From the NCBI RefSeq assembly GCF_030848945.1, contig NZ_JANHAX010000006.1:186001-250000 (forward strand): a stretch of 64,000 nt of DNA, read 5' to 3'. Shown here piece after piece: positions 1-9,062 of this stretch (positions are counted from its first letter, which is position 1; every line of letters starts with the position of its first letter). The DNA is from Marimonas arenosa. GTDB lineage: Bacteria; Pseudomonadota; Alphaproteobacteria; Rhodobacterales; Rhodobacteraceae. Below the pieces are notes generated by a model that searched no databases, was not told the DNA's origin, and saw nothing but the letters and a program-made list of their open reading frames with translations. The position numbers and the translations under genes are program-made.

Positions 1-682
1 CGGGATCGTTCAACCAGTTGTTCCAGCCCTGGCGCAGATCGTCGAGCTCTCTCTCGGTGGGGCCGATGATGGTGAACTTGAGATCGCCGACGTGGAAGGA
101 TTGCGGCTGGTCGCGGAAATACAGCAGCTTAGCCGGTCCGGCTGAACCGGGAAACTCATTGACCACGACGTCCAGAAGGTCAGGCTTGCAAATCCGCGAC
201 ACCTTCAGCGCCTCGGGAATGGAATTGGCGATGTTCTCGGCATCATGGGCCATGTCGACCAGATCTGGCACTGCCGATCCGTACAGGACCGGTACCGACG
301 CCGCCAGCAGGTCGCCGATCGGGCCGGCATTGTCGCCAACCTGGTCGCGGAAGGAATTGTGCCACAGCCCGCCGATCGCCGCCGGGCGCGGGAAATCGGG
401 TTCCCGCACGCTGGACACGCCGTTCTGCTGGTGGTGATCGAAGACTTTCCAATCCAGCGCATCGTTCAGAAGCTGGAGCACGCCGGAAATGTGGTCCTGA
501 TCGATGTGGCTGACATAGACATAATCCAGACGCCCCCCGTCGCCGATCAGATCCGGCAACAGGTGGCGGGCATGGGCGCGATAGGCCCGCGCCATGCCGC
601 CATCGCACAGCACATTCTTGCCGTCACGGCTTTGCAGCAACAAGCAGTCGCCCTTGTCAGACTGGAAGATTCTGAGTTTCAT
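1..682 (-). CDS. Metallo-beta-lactamase-fold hydrolase, partial (C-terminus beyond window)
   Basis: About 227 codons are visible from an ATG at 682, which lies 10 bases after the stop of the upstream peptidase gene and has GAGGG in front of it, so the two genes are probably co-transcribed. The protein starts MKLRIFQSDKGDCLLLQS and carries SHIDQDH at residues 58-64, the HxDxDH form of the metallo-beta-lactamase metal site seen in ComEC-like members. The N-terminal strand pattern (DCLLL, VLCDGG) also fits that fold. No signal peptide is seen, so a cytoplasmic hydrolase is expected; the substrate is unknown. Its pairing with an S8 peptidase suggests a role in a conflict or regulated-proteolysis module, which is inference. 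Confidence 0.8.
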   Translation of the reverse strand, partial: MKLRIFQSDKGDCLLLQSRDGKNVLCDGGMARAYRAHARHLLPDLIGDGGRLDYVYVSHIDQDHISGVLQLLNDALDWKVFDHHQQNGVSSVREPDFPRPAAIGGLWHNSFRDQVGDNAGPIGDLLAASVPVLYGSAVPDLVDMAHDAENIANSIPEALKVSRICKPDLLDVVVNEFPGSAGPAKLLYFRDQPQSFHVGDLKFTIIGPTERELDDLRQGWNNWLNDP

Positions 683-692
683 GCCGCCCTCA

Positions 693-2837
693 TCACGCGT
701 TCAAATCGCGGCGGTTCGAGAACGACGCCGCCTCCTGGATCGCTGTTTCCGGGTCGATCCGGCCGAACCCCGCGTCGTTGACCCAGTCATAGGTGCCTCC
801 CGGCAACGGCCGCGAAGTCCTCTGGAGAATCCCGAGGCATTGCGCAGCATTGAGCCCGGGATTGGCGTTCAGCATCAGCCCGATCACCCCCGCGACATAC
901 GGGCTCGCCATGCTGGTGCCCGACTTCGCGGTCCACAACGCGTCCCTCGAGTCAAAGCCGTTCGCCGCCAGGATCTTCGAGCCCGGCGCCGCAATGTCGG
1001 GTTTGAAACGCCCGTCCCGCGTCGGCCCCTGGCTCGAGGTGATGTTCATGCGGTTGCTTGCAGCATCGTAGTTTGACACTGCCACCGCGTTATTGCCGCA
1101 GGCCAGTGACGAGATGGAATGCGAATCCACGTTCGAAGCCTCCGTGAAGAAGGACGGAAACCGCCAGAACTGCATCCCCCCGAACGCGCCGAGATTGCGC
1201 GGATCATCACGTTCGATCCAACAGTGAAAACGGCCATTGCGGATGTCCACGCCGCGCAGGCGGACACGCCAGACCCCGGCGCGGATACCGCGGAACTGGC
1301 CCGGCGTCAGGTTGGGCGACAAGTAGATCGAAATGTAATTCGCGCCGTTCGCCGGATGATAGAGCTCGTTATAGATCGACACCGTGGTGCCGTCGCTGAG
1401 GCGTTCGTTTTCGAAATACTCCTGAGGCGCCGCGCGCAGCCAGGTGGTGTCGCCCGGCGGCAGCACTTCGACCTCGAACCGGTCCTGCGGACTGTACCAG
1501 ATCTCCAGCTCGTTTTCCGAGATGTCGGCGATGCCGTTCCCGACCACGACCCATTCGATCTCGGTATCGAGACCGCGCGCCGGAATCCGCCCGCTGGTAT
1601 GGATCCGCCCCATGATAAATCCGAAATCCTCGGGTCCGGTCGAGTCCTGCTGGCCGGCATTGCCAGCGGCGAAACAGACCGACCGCCCGGGCACCGTCAA
1701 CGCCGAGTCGATCCAGCGCGTCACCCCGCTCGACCCGTCATGCGCCCCGCCATTTGTGCCGAGGCTCACATTGATGGTGATCGGCTTGCCGATCTCGTTA
1801 GCGGTGGCGATCAGGTATTCGATGGCATCGATGATCCGGCTGCTGTCCGAGAAGGTAAAGGCGCGCCGCTCACGGTCTTCTTCGGGAAGCGGCACGTCGA
1901 CCAGCACGGCGATGATCTCGGCCTCGGGGCAGACACCCTCGTTTCCGGCGGCGATGCTGGCGACATGGGTGGCGTGCGATCCAGGGCTGCGCTGCGACTG
2001 TCGCTCGATCTCGGTCGCCGGAAGGCCGCCGGCCGCCTCGGCACGGATCGCATCGTTCATCTGCGCCTGGGTGAACTCGCAGCCATAGCCCAGATGCGCC
2101 GCGGTCGTTCGGAAACTGCCACCCTGGTCCCAGATGCGGTTGAACCGGGTGGTACCGTCGGCGCGCAGGAAATCCGGATGGGCGAAATCGAAGCCGCCGA
2201 CATCGATGATGCCCACCAGAATACCTGCACCCCTGCCGTGCACATCTTCGCCGCCAATCTTGCGCTCCGTCCGCCCCGTATCCCCCTCTTCCAGCGGCAA
2301 GTCGATGCTCAGCGTTTCCGCGGGCTGCACGAAGGTCACGTCCGGATCGGTCCACAACGTGTCGAGAAAGGACACCGGCACCGTCGCCGATATCAGCCGA
2401 CCGCGCCGGTTGACCATGCCCGGCGGTCGCTTGCTCTTGGCCTTGGGCAGGGCGTTGCGACAGGCCGCAGCAATGCGCTCAGCGGCAACGTCCGACCCAT
2501 CGCTGCCCTTGTCGTCGGGTCGCGGCGTCACTTCGATGCTGACATTGACGAATGACGTGCTCGCCGGTTCCACTTCGGGCCATTTCGGTCGCTTGGTCAA
2601 TTGCCGGCTGGTGAGGCTGACCAGATCGATCTCCGAACTCGGGTCGTGCAGCGCTACGGCCTGCTGAGCGCCCGCGAGATTCAGAAGTTCGAGTCCCTTT
2701 TTTTCCGGCTTTGGCTCGGCCGCAGAAAACACCCGCCCCGAGATCTTGGCGCGGCAGGAATTCACGGTTTGATCACCGTTTCGGATCACGCGCAGCAACG
2801 GATGAATGCGTCGGGCGGGCGATGGATCATACGTCAT
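693..2837 (-). CDS. Subtilisin-like serine peptidase (family S8)
   Basis: A 714-residue protein with a complete S8 catalytic set: Asp212 in GIIDVGG, His288 in SHATHVAS, oxyanion Asn393 in AAGNAG and Ser642 in SGTSMASPYVAG. About 200 residues precede the catalytic domain and resemble no domain I recognise; they could be a propeptide or regulatory region. The Asn-to-Ser spacing is about 250 residues against about 65 in subtilisin, so a beta-rich insert sits roughly at residues 405-580. There is no signal peptide, which points to a cytoplasmic protease. The MBL-fold gene follows after 10 bases. AT-richer sequence upstream (2840-3000) could hold the promoter. The antisense strand is open over 478 codons but looks like a composition artefact. 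Confidence 0.92.
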   Translation of the reverse strand: MTYDPSPARRIHPLLRVIRNGDQTVNSCRAKISGRVFSAAEPKPEKKGLELLNLAGAQQAVALHDPSSEIDLVSLTSRQLTKRPKWPEVEPASTSFVNVSIEVTPRPDDKGSDGSDVAAERIAAACRNALPKAKSKRPPGMVNRRGRLISATVPVSFLDTLWTDPDVTFVQPAETLSIDLPLEEGDTGRTERKIGGEDVHGRGAGILVGIIDVGGFDFAHPDFLRADGTTRFNRIWDQGGSFRTTAAHLGYGCEFTQAQMNDAIRAEAAGGLPATEIERQSQRSPGSHATHVASIAAGNEGVCPEAEIIAVLVDVPLPEEDRERRAFTFSDSSRIIDAIEYLIATANEIGKPITINVSLGTNGGAHDGSSGVTRWIDSALTVPGRSVCFAAGNAGQQDSTGPEDFGFIMGRIHTSGRIPARGLDTEIEWVVVGNGIADISENELEIWYSPQDRFEVEVLPPGDTTWLRAAPQEYFENERLSDGTTVSIYNELYHPANGANYISIYLSPNLTPGQFRGIRAGVWRVRLRGVDIRNGRFHCWIERDDPRNLGAFGGMQFWRFPSFFTEASNVDSHSISSLACGNNAVAVSNYDAASNRMNITSSQGPTRDGRFKPDIAAPGSKILAANGFDSRDALWTAKSGTSMASPYVAGVIGLMLNANPGLNAAQCLGILQRTSRPLPGGTYDWVNDAGFGRIDPETAIQEAASFSNRRDLNA

Positions 2838-3151
2838 GGCAATCTCGGCAATTGAAACAAATAAGCAAAAGGATAGTTGAAAACGCTCAAAACACCAAAC
2901 GCAATGCGGGAAAAACGCAAGAAGTCGCGACTTCTACGCGAGTACCGTTTCAGACGCAGCGAGTCGGCGTCTCGACGGAAAGTTTGCGGCGTGACATGGA
3001 CACGTCGTCGGAGGGCGGGCTCTTCAACCCCGCCCAAGTGCTCCCATTTCAGTGGTGGTGCGCGATTGGCCTTTGATTCATCGGGCCGAAGGTGATCCGG
3101 CCCGACTTACGCTCTTGTTCAACAGCGACGCGCAGGTTCGAAACCCCTATG
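2838..3151. other. Intergenic region upstream of the S8 peptidase gene
   Basis: No convincing gene is seen here. The part nearest the peptidase (about 2850-2950) is clearly AT-richer than its surroundings and is the likely promoter region. Near the dctM end, an 8-bp stem TCGGGCCG (3081-3088) pairs with CGGCCCGA (3098-3105) around a 9-base loop. It could terminate the TRAP operon, although no T-run follows it on the minus strand. Confidence 0.5.
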
Positions 3152-4462
3152 TTAGAGCGATGGCAACCACAAGGCCAGTTGCGGGAAGGCCACCAGCAGC
3201 GCCACAAGCAACAGCGAACAGCCGATGAACGGGAAGGCCGAGGTATAGATTTCGCGCATTGTCGTGCCCGGCGGCGCCACTCCCTTCATCACGAACAGCA
3301 ACAACCCGAAGGGCGGCGTGGTAAAGCTGATCTCCAGCGACAGCAGCATGATCAGCCCGAACCAGATCGGATCGAACCCCAGCGTGTTGGCCAGTGGAAA
3401 GAAGATCGGCACGGTCAGGAGCATGATCGAGATCTGCTCCATGAACATTCCCAGCAGAAGCAGCACCGCGAACATCACACCCAGCATCGCGAGCGGCGCC
3501 AGATCGAAGGAGGTGGCCCAGTTCACCAGCCCGCGCGAGGCGCCGGAAAACGCCAGCAATTGACTGAACGTGGCCGAACCGAACACGATCAGATAGGCCA
3601 TCAGCGTCACCCGCAAGGCCCCAACCACCGACTTCCGCATCGACTCCCAGGTCAGGCAGCGGAACAGCGCCGCCAGGATCAACACCCCCAGCGCACCGAA
3701 GGCCGCCGCTTCGGACGGCGTCACAAAGCCCCGGATCATCAGCACGATGATCACCACCATGACCCCGACCATCGGCACGACTTCGGTGACCAGCAGGCCC
3801 AGCTTGCGGCCCAGTGACATCGGCTCGACATCGTAGGCCGGGGCGGCATCGGGGTTCATCCGGGTCTGCAGCCAGATCGTGGCGATGTAGAACGACGCCA
3901 GGATCAGCCCTGGGACAACACCGGCGATCAGCAGCGCGGCCACGTCGATCTGCGCCAGCGTTGCTAGCAGCACCGCCAGCGCCGAGGGCGGGATGATGAT
4001 CGCCAGCCCCCCGGTGCCGAGGATCGGCCCGATGCTCATGTGCGACTGGTATCCCCGCCGACTCATCTCGGGCACCATCAGCGAACCCAGAAGCGCGGTC
4101 GAGCCCATCGACGAACCCGACAGGGTCGAAAAGGCAGTGCCGCCCAGCACGGTGACATAGCTCAGCCGCCCCGGCAGCCGGCCCAAGAGTTTGTCGATGG
4201 CGTTGAACATTCGCCCGCCAAGCCCGGTATGAAAGAAGATCTCGCCCATCAGCAGAAACAGTGGGATCGGCACCAGCGCGTACTTCGTCAGTGCCCCCAG
4301 CCCGTTGTTCAAGAGCTGCGCCACTCCCCGCTCACCGCCCATGAACACCCAGGCGCCGATGATGTTGGCGGCAAGAAAGGCCAGCGCCACCGGCATGCCG
4401 ATGGCCATTAAGAAAATGATCGTGCCCAAGAGCAGGGCCAGCGCCTCGTACCACTCCATCAT
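3152..4462 (-). CDS. dctM: TRAP transporter large permease subunit (DctM-like), system 1
   Basis: A 436-residue, very hydrophobic protein of the DctM family, with about a dozen predicted membrane segments and the family's conserved regions (FLLMGEIFFHTG near the N-terminus, the GGLAIIIPPSALAVLLATLAQ segment, FTTPPFGLLLFVMKG near the C-terminus). It forms the sodium-coupled translocation channel of a tripartite TRAP importer in the inner membrane. Its ATG overlaps the stop of dctQ by four bases, so it is translationally coupled. It is the last gene of the gntR-leuC-leuD-dctP-dctQ-dctM direction and likely imports the organic acid handled by this island; the substrate cannot be read from sequence. 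Confidence 0.93.
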   Translation of the reverse strand: MMEWYEALALLLGTIIFLMAIGMPVALAFLAANIIGAWVFMGGERGVAQLLNNGLGALTKYALVPIPLFLLMGEIFFHTGLGGRMFNAIDKLLGRLPGRLSYVTVLGGTAFSTLSGSSMGSTALLGSLMVPEMSRRGYQSHMSIGPILGTGGLAIIIPPSALAVLLATLAQIDVAALLIAGVVPGLILASFYIATIWLQTRMNPDAAPAYDVEPMSLGRKLGLLVTEVVPMVGVMVVIIVLMIRGFVTPSEAAAFGALGVLILAALFRCLTWESMRKSVVGALRVTLMAYLIVFGSATFSQLLAFSGASRGLVNWATSFDLAPLAMLGVMFAVLLLLGMFMEQISIMLLTVPIFFPLANTLGFDPIWFGLIMLLSLEISFTTPPFGLLLFVMKGVAPPGTTMREIYTSAFPFIGCSLLLVALLVAFPQLALWLPSL

Positions 4463-4965
4463 TCGTGGATCCCCGCCTCGCCGGTATGCATCAACTCGGC
4501 GCCAAACACGAAGCGGGCGAACTCCACCGCCATCAGGCCAAAACTTAGTGGAAAGGCGATGGTCAGGAGCCAGCGCGGAAAGTAATAGGCGCGCACGTCA
4601 TAGTCACCGCGCTCGATATTCGTCAGAAACAGGTCCGCGCCCTTCCAGGTCAGGATCACGCAGACCGCGACACAAGCCGCCGCGACCAGCCGGCTCAAGC
4701 CCCGACGCAGTCGCGCCGGCAACGCCGCGGTGACCAGTTCGATATGAACGTGGCCCTTTTCCCGCACCAGCCAGGGCGCACCAAGCATAGTCATGTAGAG
4801 AAGCCCGTATTCGGCCGAAGTGAACAGCCAGGCAAAGGGCTGAAGGCCAAGGTTGCGCATCAGCACCGACACGATCACCGACACCATCAGCCACACCAGC
4901 GTGGCCCCGGCCACGACAGCCATCGCATAAAGAAGCGCGCTGTAGGCGCGTGTCACGGCAATCAT
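4459..4965 (-). CDS. dctQ: TRAP transporter small permease subunit (DctQ-like), system 1
   Basis: A 168-residue membrane protein with four hydrophobic segments, the usual size and topology of DctQ. The segment WLVREKGHVHIELVTAALP matches the conserved cytoplasmic helix region of the family. It bridges the binding protein and the large permease. It starts 56 bases after the binding-protein stop, past a strong hairpin, and ends in a four-base overlap with dctM. Confidence 0.9.
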   Translation of the reverse strand: MIAVTRAYSALLYAMAVVAGATLVWLMVSVIVSVLMRNLGLQPFAWLFTSAEYGLLYMTMLGAPWLVREKGHVHIELVTAALPARLRRGLSRLVAAACVAVCVILTWKGADLFLTNIERGDYDVRAYYFPRWLLTIAFPLSFGLMAVEFARFVFGAELMHTGEAGIHE

Positions 4966-4987
4966 CAGCCCCTGCCCCTGTGCAAAC

Positions 4988-5014
4988 CCGGGCCCGCCTC
5001 GATGGCGGGCCCGG
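4988..5014 (-). promoter_or_regulatory. GC-rich stem-loop between dctP and dctQ (system 1)
   Basis: CCGGGCCCGCC (4988-4998) pairs perfectly with GGCGGGCCCGG (5004-5014) around a TCGAT loop: 11 base pairs. It starts 8 bases after the dctP stop in the direction of transcription and has no T-run, so it is more likely an mRNA-stabilising or partial-termination element giving more binding protein than permease than a full terminator. That role is inferred by analogy with other binding-protein operons. Confidence 0.65.
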
Positions 5015-5021
5015 CTCGGTC

Positions 5022-6035
5022 TTACTTGGCGGCGTCGAGATCGTAGAAGAGCTCGATCAGCTTGTCATAGTTGCCGGTACCGCCCGGCTGCTCGGCCATC
5101 ACGCTTTTCATCCGCTCCCAGGTCTTCTCCCGCGCCGCGGCGAGATAGTTGGCCTTAGCCTCACCTTCCAGCGAAACCACCTTCATGCCGGCCGCCTCCA
5201 GTGCCGCAAAATCCTCGTCGCGCTTGGCGCGCAGCGCCGCGACGCTGTCCTTTTCGTGCTGGATCGCCACGTCCTGCAGGACCTTCTTCGACTCGTCGCT
5301 CAGGCTGTTCCACTTGTCGAGGTTGATGATCACGCCGAGATCGGTCGAGAAGAAGCACGGCTCGATCCGGTAATTCAGAAACTCGTTCCACTTCAGGTCA
5401 ATCAGCCCGATCTGGGTCCAGCCGGTGGCATCCACGACACCGCGCTGCAGGGCCGAGTAAACCTCGCCGGTCGGCAGGTCGATCACCTGCGCGCCGAGAT
5501 AGTTGGTGAAAAACGCATTATAAACCGCATTGCCACGCAGCTTCAGACCCTCGACCTCGAGATTGCCATTTGCGTCGAAGGTCGGCTCGTTGCGGGTCCA
5601 GAGGTTGTAACAGACACCGCTGTCGAACCAGCCGAGGTATTTCACGCCCATCTTCTCCTGGTGGACTTGGTCGATCAGCGCGATGCCGCCGTTTTCACGG
5701 GTTTCGACCGCGGTGAGGTTCGACGCCACCAGAGCGTCTTTCTCGGGCAGAACGCCGGCATAGAACGATCCCGGCGTGTAAACCATGTCGACGATGCCGT
5801 CGCGCACCGCGTCAGGCTGCTGGAACATGCCGATGGCTTCCGGCCCACCACGCACGTCGATGCGCACCACGCCTTCACCGGCAGCATTCACCTTGTCGAC
5901 AAAGGACAGAAAGCTCTTGGTATAGATCAGGGTTTCGGGAAAGGCATGCACTGCCGACAGTGTATCTTCGGCCTGCGCCACGCTGGCGATCAGGGTCGAG
6001 CCGGCCAGGATGCCGCCCAGGATATTCATCTTCAT
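5022..6035 (-). CDS. dctP: TRAP transporter substrate-binding protein (DctP family), system 1
   Basis: A 337-residue periplasmic solute receptor. I chose the ATG at 6035 because GGAGGA lies just upstream and the protein then begins with a clean signal peptide (MKMNILGGILAGSTLIASVAQA, cleavage about residue 22-23). The open frame extends further upstream without a usable start. Family features include the helix around VRDGIVDMVYTPGSFYAG and the region GLKLRGNAVYNAFFTNYLGAQVIDLPTGEVYSALQRGVVDAT, which carries the conserved ligand-contacting part of DctP7-like receptors. It delivers substrate to the DctQM permease encoded downstream. A 101-base gap with a 7-bp hairpin (6114-6134) separates it from leuD, so it may have its own promoter. 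Confidence 0.92.
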   Translation of the reverse strand: MKMNILGGILAGSTLIASVAQAEDTLSAVHAFPETLIYTKSFLSFVDKVNAAGEGVVRIDVRGGPEAIGMFQQPDAVRDGIVDMVYTPGSFYAGVLPEKDALVASNLTAVETRENGGIALIDQVHQEKMGVKYLGWFDSGVCYNLWTRNEPTFDANGNLEVEGLKLRGNAVYNAFFTNYLGAQVIDLPTGEVYSALQRGVVDATGWTQIGLIDLKWNEFLNYRIEPCFFSTDLGVIINLDKWNSLSDESKKVLQDVAIQHEKDSVAALRAKRDEDFAALEAAGMKVVSLEGEAKANYLAAAREKTWERMKSVMAEQPGGTGNYDKLIELFYDLDAAK

Positions 6036-6136
6036 CGTATTCCTCCATGTGTGGTCGGGGCGGGTTCTCGGTTTTGCCCCTGTTGGGTTTTGGCACCTTC
6101 CCCGATGCCGGTTTGCGCCGTCATGCCCGGCGCATC

Positions 6137-6748
6137 TCATGCCTCCGCCGCGGGCCAGGCCCAGGGCGCCACCTGTCGGCGACCCTCCCGGAACCGGGCA
6201 ATTGCGTCGGAATGCTGTCTGGTCAGGTCGATATCGTCCCATCCGTTGATCAGTTTGGTGCGCCAGCTGTCATCGAGAGAGAAGTCCACATGCAGATCGC
6301 CCAGCATGATTTCGCCCGTTTCAAGGTCAACCGTGGCTTCGGCTGTCGCCCCATGCAGCGCCTGCGTCAGCGCCGCCGCGTCCTCGGGGCTCACCCGGGC
6401 CGGCAACAACCCGTTATTGACGGCATTGCCAGCGAAGATATCTCCGAAGCTCGGCGCAATCACCGCGCGGAACCCGGCATCGACCAGCGCATAGACCGCC
6501 GCCTCGCGCGACGAGCCGCTGCCGAAGTTGCGGCCCGCGACAAGGATACTGGCGGCTGGATGCCTGTTGAGCGGGAAATCGGGGTGCAGCGCGCCATCCT
6601 CGTCGCGGCGCAAGTCGTGCAGCAGGTAATCGCCATAGCCTGCGGACCGCGGCACCGACATAAATCGCGCCGGGATCAGCTGATCGGTATCGACATTGTC
6701 GCGCGGCAGCGCCACAGCCAGCCCTTTGTGAAATGCCCAACCCGCCAT
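6137..6748 (-). CDS. leuD: LeuD-like small subunit of an aconitase-family hydro-lyase
   Basis: A 203-residue protein of the isopropylmalate isomerase small-subunit (swivel) family. The conserved active-site stretch GRNFGSGSSREAAVYAL and the following FGDIFAGNAVNNGLLP are present. The ATG at 6748 shares a four-base overlap with the leuC stop, which fixes the start; the open frame upstream is leuC read in another frame. It pairs with the adjacent large subunit for stereospecific hydration or isomerisation of a dicarboxylic or tricarboxylic acid. True leucine biosynthesis is possible, but the GntR regulator and TRAP genes in the same operon favour a catabolic paralogue such as a citramalate or dimethylmalate type hydratase. 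Confidence 0.85.
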   Translation of the reverse strand: MAGWAFHKGLAVALPRDNVDTDQLIPARFMSVPRSAGYGDYLLHDLRRDEDGALHPDFPLNRHPAASILVAGRNFGSGSSREAAVYALVDAGFRAVIAPSFGDIFAGNAVNNGLLPARVSPEDAAALTQALHGATAEATVDLETGEIMLGDLHVDFSLDDSWRTKLINGWDDIDLTRQHSDAIARFREGRRQVAPWAWPAAEA

Positions 6749-8154
6749 CAGGCCGCCCTCCCGGCCAGCAAGGCGCGGACATCTGTGATTTCGCCGGTGA
6801 CGGCGGCGGCGGCCACCATCGCCGGGCTCATCAGATGGGTGCGCGCGCCGCGGCCCTGGCGGCCACGGAAATTGCGGTTGGTTGACGAGGCGCAACGTTG
6901 TCCGGACGCAACCAGATCACCGTTCATGCCGACGCACATCGAACACCCCGCGCCGACCCAGTCGAGACCGGCGGCGGTGAAGACCCGGTCGAGCCCCTCC
7001 TCCTCGGCCTGTTTCTTGACCAGCATCGAGCCCGGCGACACCATCCCCGGCACCCGTGCCCTGCGTCCGGCCAGGACGGCAGCAGCGGCGCGCAGGTCCT
7101 CGATCCGGCCATTGGTGCAGGAGCCGATGAAAACCTGATCGACCGGCGTTCCGGCAATCGGGCGACCCGGTTGCAACCCCATGTAATCGAGCGCCGCGCG
7201 CGCCGTCTCGGCCTTTTCACTCGGCAGTCGCGCAGGATCTGGCACGGTGGCATCGACCGGCAGCGCCTGTTCGGGGCTGGTGCCCCAGGTGACGGTCGGG
7301 GCGATCTCACCCGCCTCGATCATCACCTCGCGGTCGAACTCTGCCTCCGGGTCCGAGACCAGCATCGACCAGGCCTCAAGCGCGGCGTCCCGATCCGCGC
7401 CTTTCGGCGCGAACGGGCGGTCCTTGACATAGGCGAACGTGGTGTCATCCGGCGCCACCATGCCAAACCGCGCCCCGCCCTCGATCGACAGGTTGCACAG
7501 CGTCATGCGCCCTTCCATCGACAGGCCGCGAATGGCGCTGCCGGCATATTCCACCGCATGGCCACGCGCCCCGTCCGCTCCCAGCCGGGCAATCCAGTTC
7601 AACGCGATGTCCTTGGCGGTCACCCCTTCGCACAGCGCCCCTTCAACCCGGATGCGCATCGCCGCCGGTTTCTTCTGCCAGATCGTCTGGGTCGCCAGCA
7701 CATGCGCCACCTCGGTCGCGCCGATCCCGAAGGCCAGCGCTCCGAAGGCACCGTGGGTCGAGGTGTGGCTGTCGCCGCAGTTGATCAACAGCCCCGGCAG
7801 GGTGAGCCCCTGTTCCGGCCCGATCACATGCACGATGCCCTGGTTCGGATCGTGCAGATCGAAAAGCCGCAACCCGTGGGCCCGGGCATTGTCCTGCAGG
7901 GTGTGGATCATCCGGGCAATCTGCGGATCGTCCAGCCGGTCGCGGTTGCGCGTCGGGGCATAGTGATCGACCACGGCAAAGGTCAGGTCAGGCTGGGCCA
8001 CCGGCAGCCCGCGCGCCGACAGCTTGGCAAAGGCGTGGTGCGAGCCTTCGTGCACCAGATGCCGGTCCACCCACAAAAGCGACGTGCCATCGTCGCGGCG
8101 CAGCACCTCGTGGTCCGCCCAAAGCTTGTCAAGAAGGGTGGCCGGTGCGCTCAT
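6748..8154 (-). CDS. leuC: LeuC-like large subunit of an aconitase-family hydro-lyase
   Basis: A 468-residue protein matching the length of LeuC. The three cysteines for the [4Fe-4S] cluster are in VFIGSCTNGRIED and GCSMCVGMNGD, and NRNFRGRQGRGARTHLMSP forms the conserved C-terminal substrate region. The segment after the cluster cysteines reads CVGMNGD where biosynthetic LeuC usually has CLAMNPD, a hint of a paralogue with another substrate. It begins with a four-base overlap on the gntR stop and ends in one with leuD. Predicted role: dehydration or hydration of a 2- or 3-alkyl-malate-like acid in the cytoplasm. Assignment to leucine synthesis is the alternative. Confidence 0.85.
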   Translation of the reverse strand: MSAPATLLDKLWADHEVLRRDDGTSLLWVDRHLVHEGSHHAFAKLSARGLPVAQPDLTFAVVDHYAPTRNRDRLDDPQIARMIHTLQDNARAHGLRLFDLHDPNQGIVHVIGPEQGLTLPGLLINCGDSHTSTHGAFGALAFGIGATEVAHVLATQTIWQKKPAAMRIRVEGALCEGVTAKDIALNWIARLGADGARGHAVEYAGSAIRGLSMEGRMTLCNLSIEGGARFGMVAPDDTTFAYVKDRPFAPKGADRDAALEAWSMLVSDPEAEFDREVMIEAGEIAPTVTWGTSPEQALPVDATVPDPARLPSEKAETARAALDYMGLQPGRPIAGTPVDQVFIGSCTNGRIEDLRAAAAVLAGRRARVPGMVSPGSMLVKKQAEEEGLDRVFTAAGLDWVGAGCSMCVGMNGDLVASGQRCASSTNRNFRGRQGRGARTHLMSPAMVAAAAVTGEITDVRALLAGRAA

Positions 8155-8954
8155 GCCACGTCCGCCTCGGTCTTGCCGATGGCGGGTTCCCAGTGCCGCG
8201 AACTGCCGCTGCCCACGCGGGTCAGCGCCATTTCAAGGCGGAACATGTCGGGACGGTAAAGCGCCGACAGGTATTCGACCCCCTTGCCGGTCTCGTCGCG
8301 CACCACCCGGCGCAGCGACAACAGCGCCGAGCCGACCGCGACCTCCAGCGCCTCGGCCACCTCGGGCCCGGCCAGGGTCGCGGACACCGACTGCTGCGCA
8401 TCGCCGATATGTACCCCGCTCCGTTCCAACAGCTTGAACAGCGGGGTCGTCGCCAGGTCGTGCTCCGAATAATTCCGGGCAATCGTTTCCGGCACATAGG
8501 TCGTCAGGTGCGAAAACGGGCGGTCGTCGGCACTGCGCACGCGGGTCGCGATCTGGACCTTCTCGTCGGCGCCGAGCTTCATGGCGCGCGCCACGAAATC
8601 AGGCGCCGGACCGTAGGAGAACGACAGCAGCCTCGCGGTCGTGCTCTGCCCCATCTCGACCAGTTGCGGCATCAGCGTGGTGAAATCCATCGCCACCGGT
8701 TTCTTGCCGAAGCCGTTGGCCCGCACCACGGTGCCGCTGCCGACGCGGCGTTCGATCAGCCCGTCGGCCGACAGCGCATCGAGCGCCCGCCGCACGGTGA
8801 CGCGCGACACACCGAAGGTTTCGGCAAGGCGCTGTTCACCCGGAAGGTTATCGCCATCCGCAAGCCGCCCATCGGCGATTTCGTCCTTCAACGACAAATA
8901 GACCAAGCGTGCCTTGGCCCCTTCCGGAAGCAGCGATGATCCCTTGGTGTCCAC
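8151..8954 (-). CDS. GntR-family transcriptional regulator (HutC subfamily)
   Basis: A 267-residue regulator from a GTG at 8954 that has GGGAGGA nine bases upstream; longer in-frame starts lie in the non-coding divergent region. Residues about 10-75 form the GntR winged helix (LPGEQRLAETFGVSRVTVRRALDALSADGLIERRVGSGTVV). The rest is a UTRA-type effector domain (RDETGKGVEYLSALYRPDMFRLEM near the C-terminus), the HutC hallmark. It leads the leuCD operon by a four-base overlap. The perfect palindrome at 9063-9080 in the divergent spacer is the natural operator, so it probably controls both flanking operons in response to a pathway metabolite. Confidence 0.9.
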   Translation of the reverse strand: MDTKGSSLLPEGAKARLVYLSLKDEIADGRLADGDNLPGEQRLAETFGVSRVTVRRALDALSADGLIERRVGSGTVVRANGFGKKPVAMDFTTLMPQLVEMGQSTTARLLSFSYGPAPDFVARAMKLGADEKVQIATRVRSADDRPFSHLTTYVPETIARNYSEHDLATTPLFKLLERSGVHIGDAQQSVSATLAGPEVAEALEVAVGSALLSLRRVVRDETGKGVEYLSALYRPDMFRLEMALTRVGSGSSRHWEPAIGKTEADVA

Positions 8955-9062
8955 CCCGGGTAATCCTCCCTTATTCCGATCGGATGGTATCGCCGGTTTT
9001 GAGAAAATCAAGCTTCTGTATTTTTGGAGCGGGCATTTTTGGCTTAACAAAAAGCACCGACC

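Noticed and set aside
1119..2555. 478-codon open frame antisense to the S8 peptidase
   Set aside because: The peptidase has a full catalytic set; the antisense frame has no ribosome-binding site or recognised domain.
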